From positions 1 through 64,000 of the forward strand of contig JBGCFY010000002.1 in assembly GCA_045110315.1 (NCBI GenBank): 64,000 nt of DNA, in the 5' to 3' direction. Positions 8,853 through 17,700 of this stretch are shown in pieces (the first letter of the stretch is position 1; each line of letters opens with the position of its first letter). The stretch comes from CALFBG01 sp045110315 (GTDB taxonomy: Bacteria; Bacteroidota; Bacteroidia; Chitinophagales; Saprospiraceae). A model generated the notes under the pieces. The model worked only from the letters and a program-made list of their open reading frames with translations, was not told where the DNA came from and made no database searches. A program made the position numbers and the translations under genes.

Positions 8853-10331
8853 ATGAAAAAGTATCAACCTTACTACTTTTACGGATTGTTATTGCTGGGA
8901 ATGATTGTGCGTCTCCGAGCCTACTTTTATAATCGGTCGCTATGGTTTGACGAAGCGTTATTGACTAATAATATTATTGATCTTTCTTTCGTAGAATTAA
9001 CGGGTGTCCTACCCAATAATCAAGCCGCGCCAGTTGGGTTTTTGTTTTTACAAAAAATTGTCGTCGTTGCATTAGGAACCAGTGAATACGTCTTGCGGCT
9101 GTGGCCATTGCTAGCCGCGTTACTCTCCTTGTTTTTATTTTATCGACTAAGTCAGAAATTGCTATCTGCCAATTTTGCCCTAGTAGCACTCGCATTTTTC
9201 GTTTTTTGCCAACCACATATTTATTACAGTACAGAGGTTAAGCAATACAGCACGGATGTTTTAGCAGCAATTTTAGTATTGAGGAGCACGGTGCAGTTGT
9301 TTGAAGATAAATCATCACGTTACTTGTGGCGACACATCTGCTTGGGCGTTTTACTTATTTGGTTCTCGCAGCCTGTTGTCTTTGTATTAGCAGCCAGCTT
9401 TTTAGCCTTAAGTCTCCAAGTCTATCAAGAAAAAAATAGTGCGGTAGCAAAATGGTTGCTATTAATCGGAAGTTGTTGGGCAGTTAGTTTTCTCGTTTAT
9501 TTTTTCGGATTCCTCAAACCTTCCATTGCTAATAATGATCTTCAGGATTTCCATACGACTTACTTTATGCCACTCAATATTTTTGCGAAAACGAGTTGGG
9601 AATGGTATGCAAATGCATGGTTTAGTTTATTTAGAAATCCAGCAGGTATCTTTTTCAAATACTTGGCGGGGAGCGTTGGACTAATTGGTCTTTTTGTCGC
9701 TTTTCGGCAGCGGAAAATTTGGTTAGTTTTGTTATTGTTTCCGCTTGGATTAGCGTTCGCAGCTTCTGCCCTACATCAATATTCTACGATTCCTAGGTTG
9801 CTACTTTTTGCGATGCCAGGTCTAGTTTTATTTTTGGTAAAATCGCTAACGTGGTTCCATCAAATCTGTTCTCGAAAGATTCGTTTTGGTAAATATTTTG
9901 GAGCGTTACTCGTCGCTGCAATTTTACTCCAAGGTGTATTAGATACCATTCACAAACTTGCAACTCCGGGAGAAGTAGAGGAAATCAAACCTTTACTTGC
10001 TTACGTAGCTAAGCACAAAAAAGCAGAAGATCTATTTTATCTTTATCCTTACACGGCGCCGCAGTTTACTTATTATAAAGAAAGATACGGTTTAGAAAAC
10101 TTGCGCATCTTTGAAGGGACTTCCCCTTTTGAAAACTGGCAAGCAGATCTCACCCGTTTGCCTACAGCAACCCAACGGGTTTGGCTTTTGTTGGCGCACT
10201 ATCGAAAAACACCACAAGGAGACGACTCGACTTTGTACGCTCGACAATTTGATCAATATGGCAAGCAAATTGTAAAATTAGAAGAGAAAGGAACTGTTTG
10301 TTATCTTTATGAATTCAAACTCAAGCGCTAA
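8853..10331 (+). CDS. GT39/ArnT-like membrane glycosyltransferase
   Basis: Polytopic membrane protein of 492 residues related to the PMT_2 / dolichyl-phosphate-mannose mannosyltransferase superfamily, which moves sugars from polyprenyl phosphates to acceptors on the outer face of the inner membrane. An acidic pair in the first periplasmic loop (WFDEA, Asp33-Glu34) matches the family's catalytic motif. A second conserved loop has IYYSTEVKQYS. About ten membrane helices follow, then a soluble C-terminal domain from about residue 380. I chose ATG 8853 (MKKYQPYY) over an upstream TTG at 8844. Substrate and acceptor are unknown. Confidence 0.75.
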   Translation: MKKYQPYYFYGLLLLGMIVRLRAYFYNRSLWFDEALLTNNIIDLSFVELTGVLPNNQAAPVGFLFLQKIVVVALGTSEYVLRLWPLLAALLSLFLFYRLSQKLLSANFALVALAFFVFCQPHIYYSTEVKQYSTDVLAAILVLRSTVQLFEDKSSRYLWRHICLGVLLIWFSQPVVFVLAASFLALSLQVYQEKNSAVAKWLLLIGSCWAVSFLVYFFGFLKPSIANNDLQDFHTTYFMPLNIFAKTSWEWYANAWFSLFRNPAGIFFKYLAGSVGLIGLFVAFRQRKIWLVLLLFPLGLAFAASALHQYSTIPRLLLFAMPGLVLFLVKSLTWFHQICSRKIRFGKYFGALLVAAILLQGVLDTIHKLATPGEVEEIKPLLAYVAKHKKAEDLFYLYPYTAPQFTYYKERYGLENLRIFEGTSPFENWQADLTRLPTATQRVWLLLAHYRKTPQGDDSTLYARQFDQYGKQIVKLEEKGTVCYLYEFKLKR

Positions 10332-10341
10332 AAACCGAAAA

Positions 10342-10788
10342 ATGAAAAACGGAATCTATCTTTACTTATGGACAATGCTTATCTTGCTTAGTATTGCTAC
10401 GCCACTAGAAGCGTTACCCAATCGAGATTTTGCGCCGAAGGAAGTAGTTGCTCCGACTGCTCCACAAAAGAAATTAAGTAAAAAGAAAAAACGGAATTAT
10501 CGGAAGCGCCTAAAAAGGATGAGAGCCAAGTTGCGGAAAGGGAAAAAACTAAGCAAAGGTGAAAAGGCAGGAATGTATATGATTTTTGCGGGTTTAGGTT
10601 TATTGACAACGGGCGCTATTTTATACTTTGCTAATGTTACCGGAACGGGTACACTGTTATTACTGATTGGTTTTATCTTGGGCTTTGTCGGTGGAATTGT
10701 TTGGTTCCTCGGATCTCTTTTTCGACGTAAAAATGCAAGGCGAGATAAAAAAAGTCGTCGCTCAAAACGGAAATCTTCCAAGGACTAA
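10342..10788 (+). CDS. Small exported/membrane protein, basic
   Basis: 148 residues from the ATG at 10342 (MKNGIYLYLW). An in-frame ATG at 10309 would overlap the preceding gene, and the later start gives a proper signal peptide (cleavage near PLEA). After a very basic segment (residues ~35-70: KKLSKKKKRNYRKR and similar) come two hydrophobic helices (about 75-120: MYMIFAGLGLLTTGAILYFA and a Gly-rich second helix), then a basic tail rich in Arg, Lys and Ser. I do not recognise the family. It probably shares a transcript with the glycosyltransferase gene. Confidence 0.65.
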   Translation: MKNGIYLYLWTMLILLSIATPLEALPNRDFAPKEVVAPTAPQKKLSKKKKRNYRKRLKRMRAKLRKGKKLSKGEKAGMYMIFAGLGLLTTGAILYFANVTGTGTLLLLIGFILGFVGGIVWFLGSLFRRKNARRDKKSRRSKRKSSKD

Positions 10789-10793
10789 TAGGC

Positions 10794-11657
10794 TCATAAG
10801 CCCCGTTTGTTTAAATATTGTGAAGGCGAAAGCTGCATGATTTTTTTAAATTGACGATTAAAATTTGATAAATTACTAAATCCACACTGATAACAAATTT
10901 CCGAAATCGATTGATTCCTTTCTTGTAATTTCTGACAAGCTACTCCAATCCGGATCTCGTTCAAAAACTGGACGAAGGTTTTTTGGGTATGAAGTTTAAA
11001 GTACCGACAAAACGAAGCACTACTCTTATTCAACAACGCAGCAACTTCTTGTAAGCTAATACTGCGGTGATAATTATCCATCAAATACTGAAAAACAAGG
11101 TTGAACTCTTGCCGATCAACCGTCTTGTCTTCCCGAGCAAAGGTTGGTTGTGCAATAATAGTTTGCGTTTTGGCATGAGCCAATAAATCTAAGATATTCA
11201 GCAATTGCAAAAATCGTTGAAACTCATTTTGACTAACCATCGCCTTGAGCAAGTCTCCTATTTGTTCTTTTACTGGACCGGATACTTTTATCGCGGTTTG
11301 GAGTTTCCGCATCCAACTCGCAATATGTTGCATTTCTGGTAAGTCAAAAAAGGCTTGACCAAAAGAAAATTCATTAAAAAAAATCGAGATCGCGGCGACA
11401 TTTTCTTCTTCTTTTTCATAAAAAATAGGATCAGACTTTAAAACGTGTGGCATATTTGCCGCAATGACAAAAAGCTCACCCGCCTGAAAAGATCGTACTC
11501 GATGACCAATAAACTGTGTGCCATGTCCCCGTAGAATTAGGCTGATTTGTAGCTCAGGATGATGATGTAGCCGATCGTAGAAGTAAGGTAATTCATCAAC
11601 TTGCACCCGAAAAGAGGCTTGCGTCGTCTTAGGTATTTTAAATGCGAGTGCTTTCAT
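10794..11657 (-). CDS. AraC-family transcriptional regulator of the hydroxyproline cluster
   Basis: 287 residues. The N-terminal half is a cupin-like sensing domain (HHHPELQISLILRGHGTQ, AGELFVIAANMPHVL). The last ~100 residues are the double helix-turn-helix of AraC proteins (SISLQEVAALLNKSSASFCR, then SISEICYQCGFSNLSNFNRQ and SPSQYLNKRG). It is divergent from the hydroxyproline deaminase gene at 11832, with direct repeats in the gap, so it most likely activates that cluster. The inducer is unknown; hydroxyproline or a pathway intermediate is an inference. The pairing of AraC and a catabolic operon supports the assignment. Confidence 0.88.
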   Translation of the reverse strand: MKALAFKIPKTTQASFRVQVDELPYFYDRLHHHPELQISLILRGHGTQFIGHRVRSFQAGELFVIAANMPHVLKSDPIFYEKEEENVAAISIFFNEFSFGQAFFDLPEMQHIASWMRKLQTAIKVSGPVKEQIGDLLKAMVSQNEFQRFLQLLNILDLLAHAKTQTIIAQPTFAREDKTVDRQEFNLVFQYLMDNYHRSISLQEVAALLNKSSASFCRYFKLHTQKTFVQFLNEIRIGVACQKLQERNQSISEICYQCGFSNLSNFNRQFKKIMQLSPSQYLNKRGL

Positions 11658-11704
11658 GAAAAATTATTTTTTTTAAAATCCAATACTATAATAACGTTTT
11701 TCAG

Positions 11705-11751
11705 TAAAATGAAACGATTTTTGATAAAATAGTATCATTTTATGATAAAAT
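11705..11751. promoter_or_regulatory. Three TAAAAT direct repeats, candidate AraC operator
   Basis: TAAAAT occurs at 11705-11710, 11725-11730 and 11746-11751, with periods of 20 and 21 bp, about two helical turns. The last two share the longer core TGATAAAAT. AraC proteins typically bind direct half-sites about 21 bp apart. The last repeat ends about 28 bp before the TATCTTTG element, where an activator could contact polymerase. No good -33 element is seen, as expected of an activated promoter. Confidence 0.5.
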
Positions 11752-11779
11752 CGTCAGAGTATAGCGGCTAATTTTCTAA

Positions 11780-11787
11780 TATCTTTG
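11780..11787 (+). promoter_or_regulatory. Candidate -7 element for hydroxyproline genes
   Basis: TATCTTTG fits the Bacteroidota TAnnTTTG consensus and lies 44 bp before the deaminase start codon. There is no TTG at the right upstream distance; the candidate AraC half-site occupies that position. Confidence 0.4.
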
Positions 11788-11831
11788 TCAAAGCACATTT
11801 TTTTAAAATCAAAGTAGCTAAATCTAGTATT

Positions 11832-12746
11832 ATGAAACTATCTTGGGAAGGTATCTATCCCGCAGTAACGACGAAGTTCACCGAAACGGATGAACTAGAT
11901 TTACCAGCTTTCGCCGTTAATATAGAAGCACAGATCATGGCTGGTGTGGATGCGATCGTGCTTGGTGGATCGTTGGGGGAAGCGAGTACGTTAGACCATG
12001 TAGAGAAGAGCGTTTTATTGAAAGAAACGATTCGTTTGAGCAATGGACGGGTACCAGTGCTAATGAATATTGCTGAGCAACAAACTAAAGCAGCTGTTCA
12101 GTTGGCACAACAATACGAAGCGGAAGGTGCAGCAGGATTGATGTTGTTACCACCGTTAAAATACAAAGCAGATGATCGAGAAGTCGTTAGTTATTTTAAA
12201 ACGATTGCTACGGAAACGACTTTACCGATTATGATTTACAATAATCCGGTAGACTATAAAATAAAAGTAACCGTCGAAATGTTTGAGTCTTTGTTAACTT
12301 GTGAAAATATTCAAGCGGTGAAAGAGTCTACGCGAGATTTAACTAATATCACGCGGATGCGAAATGCTTTTGGAGATCGTATCAAGATTCTCTGTGGTGT
12401 CGATACCATTGCACTGGAGTGTTTAGTTGCCGGAGCAGATGGTTGGGTCGCAGGTTTAGTAAATGCTTTTCCTCGGGAGACGGTCGTTATTTATAAATTA
12501 GTGAAGGCAGGAAGAATTGAAGAAGCACTTTCGATTTATCGTTGGTTTATGCCTTTGCTGGAATTAGATATTCACCCTAAATTGGTACAGAATATCAAAC
12601 TCGCAGAAGTTGCCGTAGGACTCGGAACAGAAACCGTGCGCGCTCCTCGCTTACCTTTGATCGGAACAGAAAGAGCACAGGTACAAGAAATTATTACTAG
12701 AAGTTTAGCAAGTCGACCAGACTTGTCTGCTTTTGATAATTTATAA
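11832..12746 (+). CDS. DHDPS-family lyase, likely 1-pyrroline-4-hydroxy-2-carboxylate deaminase
   Basis: 304-residue class I aldolase-fold protein of the DapA/NanA family. The Schiff-base lysine is Lys164 (AVKESTRD) and the conserved tyrosine is Tyr136 (MIYNNPV). The GGSLGEAS loop near residue 45 replaces the GTTGE typical of true DapA. Together with the neighbouring epimerase, D-amino-acid dehydrogenase and semialdehyde dehydrogenase, this points to the deaminase that turns 1-pyrroline-4-hydroxy-2-carboxylate into 2-oxoglutarate semialdehyde. The family is clear from sequence; the specific reaction is inferred from context. Confidence 0.85.
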   Translation: MKLSWEGIYPAVTTKFTETDELDLPAFAVNIEAQIMAGVDAIVLGGSLGEASTLDHVEKSVLLKETIRLSNGRVPVLMNIAEQQTKAAVQLAQQYEAEGAAGLMLLPPLKYKADDREVVSYFKTIATETTLPIMIYNNPVDYKIKVTVEMFESLLTCENIQAVKESTRDLTNITRMRNAFGDRIKILCGVDTIALECLVAGADGWVAGLVNAFPRETVVIYKLVKAGRIEEALSIYRWFMPLLELDIHPKLVQNIKLAEVAVGLGTETVRAPRLPLIGTERAQVQEIITRSLASRPDLSAFDNL

Positions 12747-12814
12747 AATTGTTTCAAATAAAATTTAACTTAACGCTTAAGAATGAAAACTATTAAGCCA
12801 AACAAATAAATAGC

Positions 12815-14389
12815 ATGGACGGACGTAATCTAATCGGTTTTAAACTTTCAGGCATCGCACAAAAAATAATGCAATCTTTTGATGCCGCGACCTTAGAAAT
12901 ATTAGATGGTGTTTTTCACGTAGCCAGTGAAGCGGAAATTGACGAAGCCATGCAAAAAGCAACGGAGGCTTTTCAAACGTATAAAAACACTTCTGGGAAA
13001 GATAAAGCTAAATTTTTAAATGCCATCGCTGACGAAATCTTAGCTTTAGACAATACCTTGGTCGAGCGTGCTATGCTAGAATCTGGTTTGCCGGAAGGCA
13101 GAATAAAAGGAGAACGTGGTCGAACGGTAAACCAACTTCGTCTTTTTGCCAAAGTGCTAGAAGAAGGATCTTGGGTGGAAGCTTTTATTGATCGTGGTGA
13201 TCCAACTCGTACGCCGCAACCCAAGCCCGACATCCGAAAAATGTTGATGCCCATCGGTCCCGTAGTCGTCTTTACCGCGAGTAATTTCCCTTTAGCCTTT
13301 TCGACGGCAGGAGGAGATACGGCAGCTGCTTTGGCGGCTGGAAATCCAGTAGTGATCAAAGCACACGAGGCGCACTTAGGAACGAATACTTTAGTTGCAT
13401 TAGCCATCCAAAAAGCCGCCCAAAAAACGGGAATGCCTAATGGTGTATTTTCTTCTTTGAATGGTACTGGACCAGAATTAGGGCAACATTTGGCGCAGCA
13501 TCCTTTGTGTAAAGCGATTGCTTTTACTGGATCGTACCGTGCGGGAAAAGCCTTGTTTGATACTTGTGCTAAACGAGCCGTTCCTATTCCTGTTTTTGCT
13601 GAGATGGGAAGTATTAACCCCGTCGTTTTATTAAAAGAAAAATTAGCTAACGAAGCAACGGAACTCGCTAAACAAATCGCACATTCGATTACCCTTGGCG
13701 TAGGACAATTTTGTACTAATCCAGGTTTATTAATTGCGCAGCAAGGTCCCGAGTTAGCTGCTTTCAAAAAAGCATTGTCTGCCGCAATTAAGCAAATTCC
13801 CCCAGGAACGATGCTTAATGCCAATGTTTGTGAAAATTATAAAACTTCCCGAGCGAAAACCCTAGCGGTTGCTAGTGTTCAGTTGGAAGCGGAAACCGAA
13901 CATACCGTAGAAACCACTTCGGGGTCGGCTACAGTTGCGAGTGTTACGGCCAAAGATTTTATGGCAAATCCCGCTTTGATGGATGAAGTATTTGGTCCTT
14001 TTAGTTTAATCGTTTCCTGTGAAAATGCGGATGAAATACAGTCGGTCGTCGAAGGCTTAGAAGGCCAATTGACCGCAACGATAATGGGAACCTCTACGGA
14101 GTTGTCTACCCAAGAAAAACTGATTAGCACTTTGCAAGATAAAGTTGGTCGCTTGATCTTTAATAACGTACCAACGGGCGTGGAAGTTTGTCATGCGATG
14201 CATCACGGCGGACCATTTCCTGCTACGACGGACAGTCGTTATACTTCGGTTGGAACGGGCGCCATTCGAAGATTCGCTAGACCGATTGCTTTTCAAAATT
14301 GGCCGACTGCATTATTATCTCCAGCGTTGAAAGACGAAAATCTCTTAGGTATTTGGAGAACGATTGACGGTGAATTGACGAAAGGCTAA
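12815..14389 (+). CDS. Aldehyde dehydrogenase, likely 2-oxoglutarate semialdehyde dehydrogenase
   Basis: 524 residues, the length of the NADP-dependent ketoglutarate-semialdehyde dehydrogenase subgroup. The catalytic Cys is at about 300 (GQFCTNPG) and the general-base Glu at about 263 (FAEMGSINP). The nucleotide-binding segment includes FTASNFPLAFSTAGGDTAAA and the FTGSYRAG loop. It would oxidise 2-oxoglutarate semialdehyde to 2-oxoglutarate, the last step of hydroxyproline breakdown. It lies 68 bp after the deaminase gene, probably in the same transcript. A hairpin without a T tract follows about 60 bp downstream. Confidence 0.9.
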   Translation: MDGRNLIGFKLSGIAQKIMQSFDAATLEILDGVFHVASEAEIDEAMQKATEAFQTYKNTSGKDKAKFLNAIADEILALDNTLVERAMLESGLPEGRIKGERGRTVNQLRLFAKVLEEGSWVEAFIDRGDPTRTPQPKPDIRKMLMPIGPVVVFTASNFPLAFSTAGGDTAAALAAGNPVVIKAHEAHLGTNTLVALAIQKAAQKTGMPNGVFSSLNGTGPELGQHLAQHPLCKAIAFTGSYRAGKALFDTCAKRAVPIPVFAEMGSINPVVLLKEKLANEATELAKQIAHSITLGVGQFCTNPGLLIAQQGPELAAFKKALSAAIKQIPPGTMLNANVCENYKTSRAKTLAVASVQLEAETEHTVETTSGSATVASVTAKDFMANPALMDEVFGPFSLIVSCENADEIQSVVEGLEGQLTATIMGTSTELSTQEKLISTLQDKVGRLIFNNVPTGVEVCHAMHHGGPFPATTDSRYTSVGTGAIRRFARPIAFQNWPTALLSPALKDENLLGIWRTIDGELTKG

Positions 14390-14737
14390 GCCACATTATT
14401 GGTCGATATTCAAATGGAACCCATTGAATTAAAAACTAACCGAAAAATCCCGAAGAAGAAATGTTAATCTCTTCTTCGGGTATAATAAATATATAGAATT
14501 TGTCAAAGCAGCTATTTTTTTGTTGAAATATCTTGATTAATCCTTAACTTGATTGTCAGAGTATTTCCAATAGCTTTATTTTAGAATAGTTTAGCCAGAC
14601 TAAAATTTTCTAATTAAAACCTAACAAGCAAACAAGAGATTCAATCTTCTGCAAGCTTGTCTCGCCCCTTACCCGCAAAAGATGCTGTTGTGAAATCTTG
14701 AACCAAGGTTTTGCTAAAAATCTATAAACACAAATTT
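14390..14737. other. Intergenic region before the large T9SS protein
   Basis: About 350 bp with no gene. It holds a hairpin at 14449-14480 (listed separately) and then AT-rich sequence likely to carry the promoter of the large gene. No consensus promoter pair was found. Confidence 0.4.
14449..14480 (+). terminator. Hairpin, possible terminator of the deaminase-dehydrogenase transcript
   Basis: An 11-bp perfect stem (CCCGAAGAAGA, 14449-14459, with 14470-14480) and a 10-nt loop. The sequence after it is TATAATAAAT rather than a T tract, so termination may be inefficient or factor-dependent. Confidence 0.45.
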
Positions 14738-17700
14738 ATGAAAATCCGAATGCTCACTACTTTATTGCTTGCTTGCTTTGGCTTATTGGTCAATGCACAA
14801 CAATTAGAAAATGCTTATCAGCGAGATGCTGCCGACCTACCGAATTGGGTACAACTCATGTATCAAAAAGAAGCGAATGTAGAAAAGGTAATTGATGCTT
14901 ATGAAAGCTATTATCGTACGCACAATTTTGTAAAAAACGGTCATACTCAATATTATAAGCGTTGGCTAAGAAGTCTCAGTCGAGATATTAATGGACTAGC
15001 TACCAATCCTAAGGAAATTTCTCGATCGCGGGTTATTGAGAATGAAGCAAAATTCACGGAACGATCAAAAACGGTACGGGAACTACGAGGACCAAACTCA
15101 CAGTGGCAGAGTTTGGGACCTTATGATTTTGATAAAGAAGCACAAAGCGTAAGTTACGCAGCGGGTGCTGCCCATGTTTACACGGTAGAAAGAGCTACCA
15201 CGGATACCGATATCCTTTATGCAGGAACGGCAACGGCTGGAGTTTGGAAGTCGACTGACAAAGGAGAAAACTGGACGTTGCTCACAAAAGATTTAATCAT
15301 CAGTTCGGTGCTATCTTTAGAAATTGATTACACTGACGACAAAATCGTTTACTTCGAAGGTGCGGGCAATTTATACAAAACAACGGATGGAGGAACAACT
15401 TGGAGCGTTATTGGCAATGCTGCCTTTACCGCCCTAAGCCATAATGTGAAAGATATCGTCAGTGATCCTACCAATCACAATATCTTAATGCTTTCTTCTA
15501 ATCATGGTTTGTATCGTTCCACAGATGCAGGTGCTAACTGGACGAGCATCTTATCTGGTTCTTTTCAAGAGATAGAATACCATCCTACAAATCCACTTAT
15601 TGTGTACGCGATTAAGCAAGTTGCTGACCGAACGGAATTTTATAAATCCACGGATGCAGGAATGAGTTTTACGATCCGCTCAACTGGCTGGCCAAATCCC
15701 ACGGCGACGAACGAAGAACAAAAACGTACAGAAATAGCAGTTTCTCCTGCAGATCCCAATAGAGTCTATGCGCTGGCAACGGGTGCCGCAAACGGAGGAA
15801 GTGGCTTGTATGGAATTTATCGGAGCAACGATGCAGGAGAGTCCTGGACTAGAACTTGTTGCGGACCACAACCCGCGGGAATACCCGATGAAACCACGAA
15901 TCCCAATTTAATGGGTTGGTCTGACGTTGGAGCGGACGATGGTGGGCAATATTATTATGACTTAGCTTTGGGCGTTTCCGCTACGGATGCAGATTCTATT
16001 TATGTAGCGGGTGTCAACCTCTGGTACTCTGGCGATGCCGGTGTAAGTTTTACTTGTCCTGCGAAATGGAGCCATTCGTATAAAGCAAACTACGTCCACG
16101 CAGATATTCATGACATCAAAGTATATGGTAATGAACTTTGGATCGCTTGCGACGGTGGATTATTTTTTTCTACAAATAATGGCACTAATATCGATCGTAA
16201 AATGTACGGGATACAAGGCACGGATTTTTGGGGATTTGGTACTGGTTTTTGGGATGGGGAAGTTATGCTAGGCGGAACTTATCACAACGGAACTTTACTC
16301 AAGGACAATGATGTTTATTTGAATGGTTGGTTGAGTACAGATGGCGGTGATAATATTCGTGGTTTTGCCAATTTTGGAAAAGAGCGAATTGTGTACAGTG
16401 ACTATAATAAGAAAATGTTGCCGGGGGATCGTACTACAGCAATTACAACCTATGGCTTCGATAAAAAACCAAATGCGTCTTACATTATTGGAGAATCAAG
16501 TCAGTTGGAATTCGATCCTCGGTGTTACAATATTATCTATTCTGGAGTGGATCAGGACTTGTGGAAAACGGAAGATGATGGTGCGAGTTTTGACCTGCTG
16601 TATAGTTTTTCGGATAAGATTACTTCTATAGAAGTTGCTTGGTCTGATCCAAATAGGATTTACGCCGCTACTTGGGGAAGTTACTGGGGCAATGATAAAA
16701 AAATGTGGCGCTCTAAAGATGGTGGCATGAATTGGACGGAAATTACTCCTCTGAGTTCTGGTAGCTGGGTGGCTTACGATATTACGGTGAGTAGCGAAAA
16801 TGAAGATGTTCTGTGGGCAGCGCGGGTACATCAAAGTACTTATTATGGCGCTAGTGATGGAAATAAAATATACAAATCTACGGATGGTGGAAATAGTTGG
16901 ACCAATATTACTACGGCTGATTTAGACGGCGAATATATTACGAATTTAGAGCATCAAAGAGGTAGTAACGGTGGCGTGTATTTAGCAACTCGTCGTGCAG
17001 TATATTATCGTAATAATACTATGTCCAACTGGGAATTGTTTAATAATAACTTACCGTTGAATACGACCTCTACCCAACTCGTACCTTATTACCGAGAAGG
17101 TAAAATCAGAAATGGAACTAGTCGTGGAGTCTACGAATGTGACTTCTATGAAAACACGGCACCTTCTGCTCAAATTGCAGCAGATAAACTAACTTCTTTT
17201 TGTACCCGCGACCTTATTCAGTATACTGATCATTCTGCATTAAACGAAAGTAGTGCAAGCTGGCAATGGCAGTTTCCAGGAGGAACACCAAGCTCTTCTA
17301 CGCTCAGAAATCCTCAAGTTACCTACTCGAATCCGGGAAGTTACGACGTTAGTCTGACCGTTACGGATACTTATGGAAGTGATTCTCAAACCTTGACAAA
17401 TTTTATTAGTATTACGGGAGAATGTGAAGCAGATACGATTCCAGGTAATGCGCTGCAATTGTCTAGCGCAGGTGATTATTTGACAATACCAGACTTAGGA
17501 ATGTCTACAAATGAAGTGAGTTTTTCAGCTTGGATTAAACCCAATGGAATACAAGCGGACTATACTGGAATTATTATGACGGAAAGTGGTTCCGCAGCGG
17601 GCTTAAATCTGGGACCAAATAACGTACTAGCTTACCATTGGCCGGGTGGTCAATGGTGGTGGGATAGTGGTTTAACGGTTCCTAGTGATAAATGGTCACA

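Noticed and set aside
12973..13824. Long open frame (283 codons) on the minus strand inside the aldehyde dehydrogenase gene
   Set aside because: It lies wholly opposite a well-conserved enzyme gene, has no recognisable domain and no signal of its own; it is a codon-bias shadow.
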